Origin: JAAYDS01 sp012729155
Lineage (GTDB): Bacteria > Chloroflexota > Anaerolineae > UBA1429
DNA: 64,000 bases
Direction of reading: 5' to 3'
Assembly: GCA_036774405.1 (NCBI GenBank)
Contig: DAIPBO010000001.1
Span: forward strand, 196,467 to 260,466
Below, in pieces: positions 43,207 through 53,071 of the stretch (positions are counted from its first letter, which is position 1; every line of letters begins with the position of its first letter). The notes beneath the pieces were generated by a model. It was not told the DNA's origin, ran no database searches, and saw only the letters and a list, made by a program, of their open reading frames with translations. A program made the position numbers and the translations under genes.

Positions 43207-44418
43207 ATGCTCACGCGCCAGGTCGATCGCACCGTCATCGTCATCGCGTATCTCAGTTTTGTGGTGCTGGGCATGCCCACAGCCATGCTTGGCGTGGTCT
43301 GGTCGCCGCACATCCGAGAGTCCTTTGCTCTCGACCTGGACGCGGTAGCAACGCTCTACTTTACCACCAGTTGTGGCTACTTTGTGGCGAGCTTCGTCAG
43401 TGGAAGGCTCTTTGCTCGCCATCAGATCGGTTGGCTGCTGGCGGGGGGCGCTGCCCTGGGCGCGCTGGCTTTTGCGGGCTATGCGCTGGCGCCGGCCTGG
43501 GCCGTCATCGTGGCACTGGGGCTGGCGGCAGGCTTTGGCGCTGGCATCCTCGATGGTGGCATGAACATCTATTTCGCCGCCCACTTTGACGCCCGCCTGA
43601 TGAACTGGCTGCACGCTGCCTTTGGCATCGGCTCGACCGTGGCGCCGCTGTTGATTAACCTTGTGTTGGGGCGGCAGGGGTCGTGGCGTCTGGGCTACTG
43701 GCTGGTGGCCGCCCTGTATTTAGTGATGACCACGCTCTTTGTCACCACCCGGTCTCGTTGGCTGCCGCTTGCGGGCGCTGCCAACGCTGGTGGCGTGCGC
43801 CACACCAGCGCTCGGGCTACGTTGCGGCTGCCCGTTGTGTGGGTGGGCATCGCCATCTTTGCGCTTTTTGCCGGTATCGAGAGCTCTACGGGGCAGTGGG
43901 CCAAGAGCATCTTTGCCGAGGCGCGTGGCGTCGGCGAGGCGATGGCCAGCCTCTGGGTGGCGCTCTACTGGCTGAGTTTCACTGTTGGGCGCATTCTCTT
44001 TGGTTTTCTCGGCCAGAGCATCTCGGCGCGACGCCTTCTGCAGGTGTGCATGGTGGGCGCAGTGCTGGGCATGGTGTTGCTGGCCTGGAACCCCTTCACT
44101 GGTAGTGGCGTGGTGGCCGTGTCGCTCTTTGGGTTCATGTTCGGCCCCATCTTTGCCATGCTGGTGACGGCCACACAGGAACGCCTGGGGGGCGAACGCG
44201 CGGCCAACGCCATCGGTTTCCAGATCGCAGCTGCCACCATCGGCACGGGGCTGCTTCCTGGCGCGCTTGGCATGCTGGGGGTTGCTCTGGGCATTGAGAG
44301 CATCAGCCTGGCCCTGCTTGCCCTGGTGGCCGCCATGGCGGGCCTCTATGCAGTGTGGCAGGGCATGCCGGTGAGGGCGACAGAGGCAGGCCCTGCCGTC
44401 GAGACAACGGTGGCCTAG
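43207..44418 (+). CDS. Major facilitator superfamily transporter
   Basis: 403 residues from ATG 43207, preceded by GAGAGG 7 bases away. About twelve helices. GRLFARHQIGWLLAGGAALGA resembles the conserved MFS loop, and GAGILDGGMNIYFAAHFDARLMNWLHAAFGIGS recalls the FucP/sugar-symporter branch. A sugar or drug substrate is possible. Earlier in-frame starts would include the terminator hairpin, so I reject them. Confidence 0.85.
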   Translation: MLTRQVDRTVIVIAYLSFVVLGMPTAMLGVVWSPHIRESFALDLDAVATLYFTTSCGYFVASFVSGRLFARHQIGWLLAGGAALGALAFAGYALAPAWAVIVALGLAAGFGAGILDGGMNIYFAAHFDARLMNWLHAAFGIGSTVAPLLINLVLGRQGSWRLGYWLVAALYLVMTTLFVTTRSRWLPLAGAANAGGVRHTSARATLRLPVVWVGIAIFALFAGIESSTGQWAKSIFAEARGVGEAMASLWVALYWLSFTVGRILFGFLGQSISARRLLQVCMVGAVLGMVLLAWNPFTGSGVVAVSLFGFMFGPIFAMLVTATQERLGGERAANAIGFQIAAATIGTGLLPGALGMLGVALGIESISLALLALVAAMAGLYAVWQGMPVRATEAGPAVETTVA

Positions 44419-44466
44419 CCTCTATCCGCTCGTCGCTGCTAACGCTTTGGAGCCGCTCACATAGTC

Positions 44467-45441
44467 TCAGCCTGCCGCAAAGCGCGCCACCAGGCGCCTG
44501 GCCCGTGCCAACTGGTGTGCTACTGCCTCGGGGGGCAGCCAGTCAAAGTAGTGGGGCCACTCGATCAGCCGCATATGGAGCTCGCAGGCTTCCATCAGGC
44601 GCAAGGTGTCAGCCGGCGCGACGCTGGGCACCACGGCCGCGGCCAGCAGCGTGGCATAGCGCTCTGACCAGTGCGCAAAAGCATCGTCGTCCTGCGGGCC
44701 ACAGGCGCGCTGTAGCAGGAATGACATGTCTGCAGGCCCCAGCCCCAGGCCTACCTCTTGCCAGTCTCCCCAGATGGGGCCATCAGCGCTCCAGAGCACA
44801 TTGCCCAGATGGCAATCCCCATGCACCAGTGTGCATGGCCAGGCCTGCATCAGATCATTGGCGTGCGTCAGCGCCCGAAACCATGCGGGCAGTGCGTCGA
44901 GGATGGCGGGTGTGATCACCTCTCGCAGCGCAGCTGTGTCTGCCTGTGCCTGCCACAACTGCGTGGCAGGCGCCAGGTCAGGCTGCTCGCCTGGCTGCGA
45001 GCCGGGCCGCAGCCAGGGATAACGCCGGCTTAGGTCGTGCTGGCCCCAGAAGGCGGCGTGCAGGGTGGCGATCTGGCTTACCAGAGCCTCCATCTGGGTG
45101 GCGCTCAGGGCCTGCAAGGTTCGAGGGGCCTCATAGGCCTCGATCAACAGCAGCACGTTGCCGGTGCTATCTGCTTGGGCACCCAGCAGATGGGGTGTGG
45201 GCACTGGTAGATGCGCCGCCAGCTCGCGGTAAAAGGCAACTTCGCGCTGGGCGCGCTGCCGCAGCGTTGTATCGGCAGCCGCGGTGACGATCTTGAGCAC
45301 CGCTGCGCCATGCGGCAACGACACGCGCATACTCCAGGCGCCCGATGCGCCTTCGCTCAGCAACTCGATCTCGCCCATGTCCTCAGCAAAGCCCAACTGT
45401 GCCAGCGCTGCGCTGGCCTGCTCGTAGCGATCGGTGTTCAT
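44467..45441 (-). CDS. Aminoglycoside phosphotransferase/choline kinase-like protein
   Basis: 324 residues from ATG 45441, with GGGAGGG upstream. The kinase fold shows AAVLKIV (ATP-site Lys), LLLIEAYE hinge, TLVHGDCHLGNVLW with the catalytic Asp and Asn, and GDWQEVGLGLGPADM for the metal-binding Asp. The substrate may be a sugar, a choline-like compound or an antibiotic; nothing nearby decides. A minus-strand TATAAT (45478-45473) lies about 30 bases upstream and may drive it. Confidence 0.85.
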   Translation of the reverse strand: MNTDRYEQASAALAQLGFAEDMGEIELLSEGASGAWSMRVSLPHGAAVLKIVTAAADTTLRQRAQREVAFYRELAAHLPVPTPHLLGAQADSTGNVLLLIEAYEAPRTLQALSATQMEALVSQIATLHAAFWGQHDLSRRYPWLRPGSQPGEQPDLAPATQLWQAQADTAALREVITPAILDALPAWFRALTHANDLMQAWPCTLVHGDCHLGNVLWSADGPIWGDWQEVGLGLGPADMSFLLQRACGPQDDDAFAHWSERYATLLAAAVVPSVAPADTLRLMEACELHMRLIEWPHYFDWLPPEAVAHQLARARRLVARFAAG

Positions 45442-45528
45442 CGTCCCTCCCACAGCCACTACGCACGACGCCATTATATTGCAGAGCGTGGCTGTCTGCT
45501 GTGAACCCGCAGCGCAGTCGGCGGGCTT

Positions 45529-45557
45529 TTGACACCGCTCTGGGCGCTGTCTATACT
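45529..45557 (+). promoter_or_regulatory. Promoter of secDF
   Basis: TTGACA (45529-45534), exactly 17 bases and TATACT (45552-45557). The start codon of secD is 55 bases downstream. Confidence 0.8.
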
Positions 45558-45612
45558 TGCTCGGCTCGACGTGGCATCGATCGGCTGGAGACCCGGCCAT
45601 GAGGAGACGCTT

Positions 45613-46956
45613 ATGCGGCAGCGCGATATCCGTTTGCTCGTTCTGATCGTCCTGGTGGCGGCCTTTGCCGCCTGGGTGTCCTGGCCTTCTAACCCGGGCA
45701 TTCACATCAAGCTCGGTAATCTGCAGATCGACCGGGAGATCAAGGTCCATCAGGGCCTCGATCTGCAGGGCGGCATGGAGGTGCTGCTGGAGGCTGATCC
45801 GCTTGACGGGCAGCCGGTGAGCGCCGATGCGATGTCATCAGTGCGCGGCATCGTTGAGAACCGTGTCAATGGCCTGGGTGTCACCGAGCCTGTGGTGCAA
45901 TCGGTAGGTACCGACCGCATCCTGGTGCAACTACCGGGGATTGATGATCCCGTGGCCGCTGCCGAGATGATCAAAGAGACCGGGCAGATGGAGTGGGTGG
46001 ACACAGGCGTCTTTGTTGAGCCGGGAACGCGCATCCGTACCAACCTCGGCGATCCCGAGGGGGCCGACTCGCAGGCGCCGGTCTACACTACCGTCTTGAC
46101 GGGGCAGAACCTCAAGAGCGCCGACGTGGCCTTTGATCAGAGCAACCTGCCGGTGATCGCCTTTGAGCTGGACGCCGATGGCGGGCGCATCTTTGCGGCG
46201 CACACGGCCGCCAATGTGGGCAAGTATCTGGCCATTGTGCTCGACAAAGAGGTTATCTCTTGCCCGCAGATCCACACGGCCATCCCCGACGGCCGCGGGC
46301 AGATCAACGGATCGTTTACTACTGCCGAGGCAAAGTCGATGGTGCTGCAGCTGCGCTATGGCGCTCTGCCGGTGCCCCTTTCGATCGTAGACATGCGCGG
46401 CGTTGGTCCCAGCCTGGGCGAAGAGTCGGTGGACCGCAGCATCCGTGCTGGCGCCATTGGACTGGGCATCGTCTTGCTGTTCATGCTGATCTACTATCGC
46501 CTGCCTGGCCTCCTGGCCGATCTGGCGCTGATCATCTATGCGTTGGTGACACTTTCGCTCTACAAGCTTATCCCGGTGACATTGACACTGCCGGGCATAG
46601 CGGGCTTTCTGTTGTCGGTGGGCATGGCGGTTGATGCCAACATCCTCATCTTTGAGCGTATGCGTGAAGAGCTGCGCGCCGGGCGCACCCTGGAGCGTGC
46701 CATCGAAGCGGGGTTCCAGCGAGCGTGGACGTCGATCCTCGACTCGAACATCTCGACGTGGATCACCTGCGCCATCCTGTGGTTCTTTGGCAACAGCTTT
46801 GGGGCCAGCGTGGTTAAGGGCTTTGCGGTGACACTGGCCATCGGTGTGTTTGTGAGCATGTTCACGGCGGTGACGGTAACGCGCACCTTTTTGCGGGCCA
46901 CCTTTGCAGTGGGCGGTGAGGACCTGCGCGAAAAAAAGTGGCTAATGGGCGTCTAG
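45613..46956 (+). CDS. secD: Protein translocase subunit SecD
   Basis: 447 residues, the short form. TM1 is followed by GLDLQGGMEVLLEA, the large P1 domain (VENRVNGLGVTEPVVQSVG, ILVQLPGI), ALPVPLSIVDMRGVGPSLGEESV, and six-TM motifs with LSVGMAVDANILIFERMREEL. With SecF it uses the proton gradient to pull secreted proteins outward through SecYEG. GAGGAG precedes ATG 45613. secF follows after 24 bases. Confidence 0.96.
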   Translation: MRQRDIRLLVLIVLVAAFAAWVSWPSNPGIHIKLGNLQIDREIKVHQGLDLQGGMEVLLEADPLDGQPVSADAMSSVRGIVENRVNGLGVTEPVVQSVGTDRILVQLPGIDDPVAAAEMIKETGQMEWVDTGVFVEPGTRIRTNLGDPEGADSQAPVYTTVLTGQNLKSADVAFDQSNLPVIAFELDADGGRIFAAHTAANVGKYLAIVLDKEVISCPQIHTAIPDGRGQINGSFTTAEAKSMVLQLRYGALPVPLSIVDMRGVGPSLGEESVDRSIRAGAIGLGIVLLFMLIYYRLPGLLADLALIIYALVTLSLYKLIPVTLTLPGIAGFLLSVGMAVDANILIFERMREELRAGRTLERAIEAGFQRAWTSILDSNISTWITCAILWFFGNSFGASVVKGFAVTLAIGVFVSMFTAVTVTRTFLRATFAVGGEDLREKKWLMGV

Positions 46957-46980
46957 CAGAGCGAGGACTGGGGAGGCAAT

Positions 46981-47922
46981 ATGTTTGAACTCGTCCAAAA
47001 GCGCCACTGGTACTTTATCATCTCGGCCGTACTGCTGGGCGCGAGTATCGTCGCGATGCTCTATTCGACAGCCGTTTATGGCTCGCCGCTGAACCTGGGG
47101 ATTGACTTCACCAGCGGGTCGCGGCTCGAACTGGTTTTCGATCAGCCGGTCACCGACGAAGATGTGCGCGTGGTGGTTCGCGGGTACGCTGCCGAGCTCG
47201 ATGATGCGACGGTGGTGATGGTGGGCACCGAGGACACCGGTGTCGTCATCCGGTCCAAGCCGATCGATCTTGCCAGCAAGCAGGGCCTTATCGAGGTGCT
47301 CGAGGCCCAGTTTGGGCCTGCTACCGAACTACGCTTTGAGAGCGTCGGTCCTACAATCGGTCAAGAGACCACCCGCGCCGCGTTGCTGGCGGTTGTGGCG
47401 GCCTCGGTGGCGATTCTGTTCTTTGTGGCCATCGCATTTCGCAAGGTGCCCAACTCTTTTCACTATGGCGTCTGCGCCATCGCCAAGATGTTCCATGATG
47501 TGATCATCTTGCTGGGTGTGGCCAGCCTGCTGGGCTTGGTGGTGGGCTGGGAGGTCGACTCGTTGTTCCTCACGGCGATGGTGACTGTGGTGGGGTTCTC
47601 GGTGCAAGATGTGATCGTCGTGTTCGACCGCATTCGCGAGAACCTGCGGCGCCGCCGTGGCGAATCGTTCGAGCTGGTGGTCAATCGCAGCCTGCTCGAG
47701 ACCTTGCATCGCTCTCTGGCCACACAACTGAATGCCATCTTTATCATGATCTCGATCATCTTTTTCGGGGGCGCCACCATCCGCAGCTTTATGACGGTGA
47801 TGCTGATCGGCATGGTGACGGGCACCTATTCGTCGCTGTTCTTTGCGGTGCCCCTGCTGGCTGTGTGGCAGATGGGCGATTGGAAGAGCATGTTCAGGCG
47901 TCCGCGCAACGCAGCCGCGTGA
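46981..47922 (+). CDS. secF: Protein translocase subunit SecF
   Basis: 313 residues. TM1 is followed by LGIDFTSGSRLEL, then a small P4 domain, then SVGPTIGQETTRAALLAV and TVVGFSVQDVIVVFDRIRENL, the SecF signature, and SLLETLHRSLATQLN. It pairs with SecD. GGGGAGG precedes ATG 46981. The operon may continue into the glycerate kinase gene 76 bases later. Confidence 0.96.
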   Translation: MFELVQKRHWYFIISAVLLGASIVAMLYSTAVYGSPLNLGIDFTSGSRLELVFDQPVTDEDVRVVVRGYAAELDDATVVMVGTEDTGVVIRSKPIDLASKQGLIEVLEAQFGPATELRFESVGPTIGQETTRAALLAVVAASVAILFFVAIAFRKVPNSFHYGVCAIAKMFHDVIILLGVASLLGLVVGWEVDSLFLTAMVTVVGFSVQDVIVVFDRIRENLRRRRGESFELVVNRSLLETLHRSLATQLNAIFIMISIIFFGGATIRSFMTVMLIGMVTGTYSSLFFAVPLLAVWQMGDWKSMFRRPRNAAA

Positions 47923-47998
47923 CGGTCGCTGCTAGAGGCTAGCGTCAGGGCTCTCTGCGGCGTGAGCGGCAGGGGGCCCTGCTGTTTGAGGAGGAGCC

Positions 47999-49363
47999 AT
48001 GGTCAAGTTCGATGCAGCATTGTGGCAGCGCGGCGGCGTGGAGGAGCAGCGCCGGCGAGATGTGGTGGATATCATGGAGGCTGCCCTTGCGGCTGTCGAC
48101 CCTGGTCAGGCCGTCGAGCGCACGCTCGAGCGCCAGGGCGATCTGCTGCTGGTAGACGGCCGTCAGTATGACCTGGCCACGATCGAAAACATCTGGGTGG
48201 TGGGCGCCGGCAAGGCGGGGGCACCTATGGCGCGTGCCGTCGAGCGCGTGCTGGGCGACAAGGTCAGCGGCGGGCTGGTCAATGTCAAATACGCCCATCT
48301 GCAGCCCACCGAAAGGGTGGCGCTACGCGAGGCGGGGCATCCCATCCCCGATGAACAGGGTGTCGCAGGAGCCCGCCATATCGCCGCGATGCTGGCTGAG
48401 GCTGGCGAGCACGATCTGGTGATCTGCCTCATCTCAGGCGGGGGCTCGGCGCTGATGACGCTGCCTGCCGAGGGTATCTCGCTGGCCGACATGCAAGCAC
48501 TCACCGGCGCGCTGCTGGCTGCAGGGGCCACCATCAACGAGATCAACGCCATCCGCAAGCATCTCGACGAGGTCAAGGGGGGCGGCCTGGCGCGCCTGGC
48601 GGCGCCGGCGCGTCTGGTGTCGTTGCTGCTCTCTGATGTGGTGGGTAATCCGCTCGACGTCATCGCCTCGGGGCCCACAGTACCAGATACAGCCACCTTT
48701 GCCGATGCCAGGGGGCTGCTGGAACGATATGACATCTGGCAGACGGCGCCGTTGGCCATCCGCGAGCGCATCGAGCGCGGCCTGGCGGGCGAGCTGCCAG
48801 ATACGCCCAAGGCTGGCGATCCGCTCTTTGAGCGTGTACAAAACGTTGTTGTGGCATCCAACGACATCGCGGCGCGAGCCGCCGAGCGCCGAGCGCACGA
48901 GCTGGGCTATCACGCCCTGCTGTGGTCTACCTATGTCGAGGGTGAGGCTCGCGAGGTGGCTAGGGTGCAGGCGGCCATGGCCAAAGAGGTGCTCGCCTCG
49001 GGGCGCCCGTTAGCACGGCCGGCCTGCCTTATTTCGGGTGGCGAGACCACCGTCACCCTTCGTGGCAAGGGCAAGGGGGGGCGCAACCAGGAGATGGCCC
49101 TGGCCGCCGCCATCGCGCTGGAGGGTTGGGCCGATGTTGCCGTCGCCTGTCTGGCTACCGATGGCACCGATGGTCCGACAGATGCCTCAGGGGCCTATGC
49201 TGACGGCAACACCGTGGCACGTGCGCGGGCGCTGGGGCTCGACGCCTGGGCGCACCTGCAGAGCAACGATGCCTATCCCTTTTTCCAGCAGCTCAATGAC
49301 CTGCTGTTGACCGGCCCCACCAACACCAATGTCAACGACCTGACGCTGGTGTTCGCCTGGTAA
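47999..49363 (+). CDS. Glycerate 2-kinase (MOFRL family)
   Basis: 454 residues. The N-terminal Rossmann-like domain has VVGAGKAGAPMARAV and HPIPDEQGVAGARHI. CLISGGGSALMTLP and INAIRKHLDEVKGGGLAR follow. The C-terminal MOFRL domain has CLISGGETTVTLRGKGKGGRNQEMAL and ATDGTDGPTDASGAYAD. It phosphorylates glycerate to 2-phosphoglycerate, which feeds the glycolytic genes downstream. GAGGAG precedes ATG 47999. Confidence 0.9.
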   Translation: MVKFDAALWQRGGVEEQRRRDVVDIMEAALAAVDPGQAVERTLERQGDLLLVDGRQYDLATIENIWVVGAGKAGAPMARAVERVLGDKVSGGLVNVKYAHLQPTERVALREAGHPIPDEQGVAGARHIAAMLAEAGEHDLVICLISGGGSALMTLPAEGISLADMQALTGALLAAGATINEINAIRKHLDEVKGGGLARLAAPARLVSLLLSDVVGNPLDVIASGPTVPDTATFADARGLLERYDIWQTAPLAIRERIERGLAGELPDTPKAGDPLFERVQNVVVASNDIAARAAERRAHELGYHALLWSTYVEGEAREVARVQAAMAKEVLASGRPLARPACLISGGETTVTLRGKGKGGRNQEMALAAAIALEGWADVAVACLATDGTDGPTDASGAYADGNTVARARALGLDAWAHLQSNDAYPFFQQLNDLLLTGPTNTNVNDLTLVFAW

Positions 49364-49375
49364 TGGGGGCAAGCC

Positions 49376-50656
49376 CTACTCGAGGATGGTGCTGACCCGC
49401 ATTTGGGCCTCTTGTAGCTCGTTGTAGGCATCCGCGTCCTGGGCGATGACCTTGCCCAGCGCGCTATAGTAGGCGCCGCCGATGGCCTCCAACTCGGGCG
49501 TAAAGCCACCCGGCAAAAAGATGATATTTCTGGGAAAGGCATCGACCACGGCTGTGAGTTCCTCTCCAAGGGTCTGGCGGTAGCTGTCGTTCTGCTGATG
49601 CGATAGACGCGGGGGCAGCATGTTGCCGGCCGCGTCCCAGCGGTCTGCCAGAAAGCGGATCCAGATCAGCGCTTCCTCGGGATGGGCAGTCTTGGCCGAG
49701 AGGTAGTATCCCTCGACGTTGCCCATGGCCATATCTGCCCGATCGCGGGGCAGGTTGTACATCTTCCAGCCACTCTGCCACTCGAGCATACCAGTGCCTC
49801 CGCCGCGCTGGCTGAACCAGTTGAACCAGACGCCGCAGCGCCCGCGGACCTGCGCCTCGTAGATGCCCCCTCGTGGAAAGATGCGTCCGGCCACTTGCGG
49901 GGTTGGCGATAGCTGATAGCGCGTAAAAAGATCGGCATAGGTTTGGGTGGCCTCGATGGTGAGGGGGTCATCGAGCAGCGCCTGCCGTGGGTTCTCGATG
50001 TCATCGACGATGGCGCCGCCACGCATGTACACAAACACGAGCGGGTCCATGCCCTCAGGGTCGGTGCCAAAGCCAAACAGGGCATTGTCGCTCATCTGGC
50101 CAGGGTCCCACAGGTTCATCGCAGTGGCGACCTCGATAAAGTCGAACAGCTCCCAATCCTCAGCCGGCAGAGCCACCCCCAGAGACTCGGCTTGATCTGT
50201 ATTCACAAAAGCCACGTACACGTCGATGCCGGCTGGCACCCCAAACTGCACACCCTCTTGAGAGAGCGATTCCCACAGCCCGCCGTAATAGTCATCGCGG
50301 ATCTCCTGGAAATCGTCCAGGTGCATATCGTCGATGGGCTTGAGAAGGTCATCATCGATCCAGGCCATGGCCTCGCGCGAGGTGCGAAATACATCGACGT
50401 CGCCTGAACGCACCCACTGCTGTACGCTGTTACCGCCCAGAGCGCTGGTCTGATAGAACTGCACGGTAATCCACGGATACTGGGCATGGAACTCGTCTAC
50501 CAGCCGCTGAATGGGCATGACATCTTCAGCCACGGCGAACTTGAGGACCACCGGCTCGGGCGTGGGCGTAATCCCCAGGGCCACACAGCCGCTGGGCCCG
50601 AGGGCAACCGTTACCAGGAGCGTCATCAACAGCAATCTTGAGGCAATGCGGCGCAT
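49376..50656 (-). CDS. Extracellular solute (sugar)-binding lipoprotein of an ABC importer
   Basis: 426 residues from ATG 50656, with AAGGAG upstream. The signal peptide ends in GPSGC, a near lipobox, so membrane anchoring by lipid is likely. The mature part has family-1 binding-protein features: VDEFHAQYPWITVQFY, FGVPAGIDVYVAFVNTD, KTAHPEEALIWIRFLAD. No permease or ATPase gene lies beside it. The oxidoreductase gene is 36 bases upstream in the same operon, which supports a sugar substrate. Confidence 0.85.
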   Translation of the reverse strand: MRRIASRLLLMTLLVTVALGPSGCVALGITPTPEPVVLKFAVAEDVMPIQRLVDEFHAQYPWITVQFYQTSALGGNSVQQWVRSGDVDVFRTSREAMAWIDDDLLKPIDDMHLDDFQEIRDDYYGGLWESLSQEGVQFGVPAGIDVYVAFVNTDQAESLGVALPAEDWELFDFIEVATAMNLWDPGQMSDNALFGFGTDPEGMDPLVFVYMRGGAIVDDIENPRQALLDDPLTIEATQTYADLFTRYQLSPTPQVAGRIFPRGGIYEAQVRGRCGVWFNWFSQRGGGTGMLEWQSGWKMYNLPRDRADMAMGNVEGYYLSAKTAHPEEALIWIRFLADRWDAAGNMLPPRLSHQQNDSYRQTLGEELTAVVDAFPRNIIFLPGGFTPELEAIGGAYYSALGKVIAQDADAYNELQEAQMRVSTILE

Positions 50657-50692
50657 AGGTACTCTCCTTGGCGCCGTCGGCGCCACTGTCGC

Positions 50693-51718
50693 CTAGATGT
50701 GGATCTCGACTCGCTTTCCCAGCCCGGCGCTCTCGATGGCGCCCAACACCATCGCCAGGCTCTTGATGTTGTCGGCGGCGGCTGTTTGCGGCGTGCCGCC
50801 ATGTCTTACGCAGTGCAAGAACTCGTCGATGACGCCGGCATGGCCGGCACGGCGCCCATGCAGCTCCACTGTGGGCGGCAGCAGCGGCGCCAGCTCTGAT
50901 GTGAAACCTCCGCGCGCGGCCACGACCTCGCCATGAATGCCATCGGCCCCATCCCAAAGTAGGCTGCCGTTGATGCCTACCAGCCGCCAGTCGCACTCCC
51001 AACTGGTGTTCATGCCCTCACTACACCAAGAGCCGCGATAGGTGTAAACGAGCCCTCCCGTCATCTCAAAGATGGCCACTGCAGAGGCGTCGTGGTCGTA
51101 CCATGAGCCGGCCGGATTCCACTCTCGGCAGTAGACCGCGACCGGATCGGCCCCGGTGATGAACCGTGCCTGGTCGAACGAGTGGATGGCCATGTCGAGC
51201 AGCAGCACATGCTCCATGTGGTCGCGAAAGCCGCCAAAGTGCGCCCCCAGGTAAAAGTCCGAGTTGACAGTGGTGAGCGGGCCCAGAGAGCCTGTCCGCA
51301 CCATAGCCCTGACGCGCGAGATCGGCTCGGCATAACGCCGATTCTGGATCACCGCCAGGATGCGCCCCGCCTGCTCGGCGGCCGACACCATCTCGCGGGC
51401 GGCGTCGAGCGAATCGGCCAAAGGCTTTTCACCGAGGACGTGGCAGCCGTGCGCCAGAGATGCCAGCGCCACCGAACGGTGTGCCCCGGGCACCGTGCAG
51501 TTGAACACCACCTCTGGCTGCAACGCACCCAGCGCGCGCTCGAGATCGGTCTCGATCAGTGCCCCCTGCAGACCATACTGAGCCGCGCGCTCTTCAGCGT
51601 TGCTGCGCACCAGGTCTATCAGCCCAACGATCTGCACATCTGGCAGCGGCGCAATGGCGTCGAGCCAGGCCTTGCTGATGCCGCCACAACCCACCAGCAC
51701 CGCTCGTGTGGGGTCCAT
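50693..51718 (-). CDS. Gfo/Idh/MocA-family oxidoreductase
   Basis: 341 residues from ATG 51718, with GAGGAGG upstream. The NAD(P)-binding fold is AVLVGCGGISKAWLDAI. HVLGEKPLADSLDAAREMV carries the conserved EKP motif. The C-terminal domain has DMAIHSFDQARFITG and DNIKSLAMVLGAIES. Members oxidise or reduce sugars or cyclitols. It leads the operon with the solute-binding lipoprotein. Confidence 0.9.
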   Translation of the reverse strand: MDPTRAVLVGCGGISKAWLDAIAPLPDVQIVGLIDLVRSNAEERAAQYGLQGALIETDLERALGALQPEVVFNCTVPGAHRSVALASLAHGCHVLGEKPLADSLDAAREMVSAAEQAGRILAVIQNRRYAEPISRVRAMVRTGSLGPLTTVNSDFYLGAHFGGFRDHMEHVLLLDMAIHSFDQARFITGADPVAVYCREWNPAGSWYDHDASAVAIFEMTGGLVYTYRGSWCSEGMNTSWECDWRLVGINGSLLWDGADGIHGEVVAARGGFTSELAPLLPPTVELHGRRAGHAGVIDEFLHCVRHGGTPQTAAADNIKSLAMVLGAIESAGLGKRVEIHI

Positions 51719-51810
51719 CGTCGCCTCCTCGGTCACGGTCTTGGCAGCATTCTAGCGCCGCAAGGGCCGCCGTCAACCCCTTGAGACTTTGCGCGGCCAT
51801 GGCCGCATGC

Positions 51811-51816
51811 TAGAAT
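51811..51816 (+). promoter_or_regulatory. Candidate -10 element for pgk
   Basis: TAGAAT lies about 50 bases before the pgk start. The -35 at 17 bases (TTTGCG) is weak. Confidence 0.4.
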
Positions 51817-51865
51817 AGCGCCAAAGTGCTCCTGAGTGAACTGCCCGAGAAAGGACCAACGCATC

Positions 51866-53041
51866 ATGGCCAAGCTGACGATCACTGATCTCGATGTCGC
51901 AGGCAAGCGTGTGCTGGTGCGCTGCGATTTTAACGTGCCGATGGATAAAGGCCTCAACATCACCGAGGATATGCGCATTCGCGCCGCTCTGCCCACCATC
52001 AACTATCTGCTGGAGCATGGCGCAGCGGTGATCCTGTGCTCGCATCTGGGACGGCCCAAAGGGGGGCCTGACGATCGCCTGCGGTTGACGCCTGTGGCCG
52101 CGCGGCTGGCAGAGCTGCTGGGGCGCCCGGTGCTCAAGCTCGATGACTGCGTTGGCCCTGAGGTACAGGCGGCGGTCAAGGGCCTGAAGCCTGGCCAGGT
52201 GGCGCTCCTCGAAAACCTGCGCTTTCACGACGCCGAGACGGCCAACGACCCCGCCTTTGCCAGGCAACTGGCCCGTCTCGCTGACGTCTTCGTGAGCGAC
52301 GCTTTTGGCACGGTGCATCGCGCACATGCCTCAACAGCAGGCGTGGCCGAGTATCTGCCCAGTGCTGCGGGCTTTCTGCTGCAAAAGGAGATCGAGTTCC
52401 TTGGTGGCGCGCTCGAGAACCCCAGGCGGCCCTTTGTGGCCATTTTGGGCGGCGCCAAGGTGTCTGACAAGATCGCCGTCATCGAGAACCTGTTGGACAA
52501 GGCCGATACGCTGCTGATCGGCGGGGGCATGGCCAACACCTTCTTGCGTGCGCAGGGGTACGAGATGGGCGACTCGCTGGTTGAGGAAAGCAGCCTCGCG
52601 CTGGCGCGCGAGCTGATGGCCCGCGGGGGCGAGCGGCTCGTGCTGCCGGTCGATCTGGTGGTGGCCGATGCCTTTGCGGCCGACGCCAACAAGCGCACTG
52701 TGCCGCTCAGCGGTGTTGAGCGGGGCTGGCGCGCCCTCGATGTGGGGCCAGAGACGGTGGCGCTCTACGCCGACACCGTGGCCTGTGCTGGCACTGTGGT
52801 GTGGAACGGTCCGATGGGCGTCTTTGAGTTTCCTGCCTTTGCCGAGGGCACCTTTGCGCTGGCGCGGGCACTGGCCGATTCGCAGGCCATCACCATTATC
52901 GGCGGTGGCGACTCGGCCGCCGCAGTTGAGCAGTCTGGTCTGGCCGATCGCATCACGCACATCTCGACCGGTGGAGGCGCCTCGCTCGAGTTTCTCGAGG
53001 GCAAAGTGTTGCCGGGCATCGCCGCGCTAACCGACAAGTGA
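51866..53041 (+). CDS. pgk: Phosphoglycerate kinase
   Basis: 391 residues, normal length. Substrate-binding motifs are complete: VLVRCDFNVPM, SHLGRPKG, LLENLRFH and DAFGTVHRAHAST. The nucleotide half has ILGGAKVSDKI, WNGPMGVFE and IIGGGDSAAAV. It makes ATP from 1,3-bisphosphoglycerate. AAAGGA lies before ATG 51866. The PFK homologue follows after 30 bases, so the two form a glycolytic operon. Confidence 0.97.
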   Translation: MAKLTITDLDVAGKRVLVRCDFNVPMDKGLNITEDMRIRAALPTINYLLEHGAAVILCSHLGRPKGGPDDRLRLTPVAARLAELLGRPVLKLDDCVGPEVQAAVKGLKPGQVALLENLRFHDAETANDPAFARQLARLADVFVSDAFGTVHRAHASTAGVAEYLPSAAGFLLQKEIEFLGGALENPRRPFVAILGGAKVSDKIAVIENLLDKADTLLIGGGMANTFLRAQGYEMGDSLVEESSLALARELMARGGERLVLPVDLVVADAFAADANKRTVPLSGVERGWRALDVGPETVALYADTVACAGTVVWNGPMGVFEFPAFAEGTFALARALADSQAITIIGGGDSAAAVEQSGLADRITHISTGGGASLEFLEGKVLPGIAALTDK

Positions 53042-53071
53042 CAACCATTGCACCTCGCCAGGGGGGAGATC

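Noticed and set aside
51781..51816. TTGAGA plus TAGAAT as the pgk promoter
   Set aside because: The spacer would be 24 bases, too long. Only the -10 is kept.
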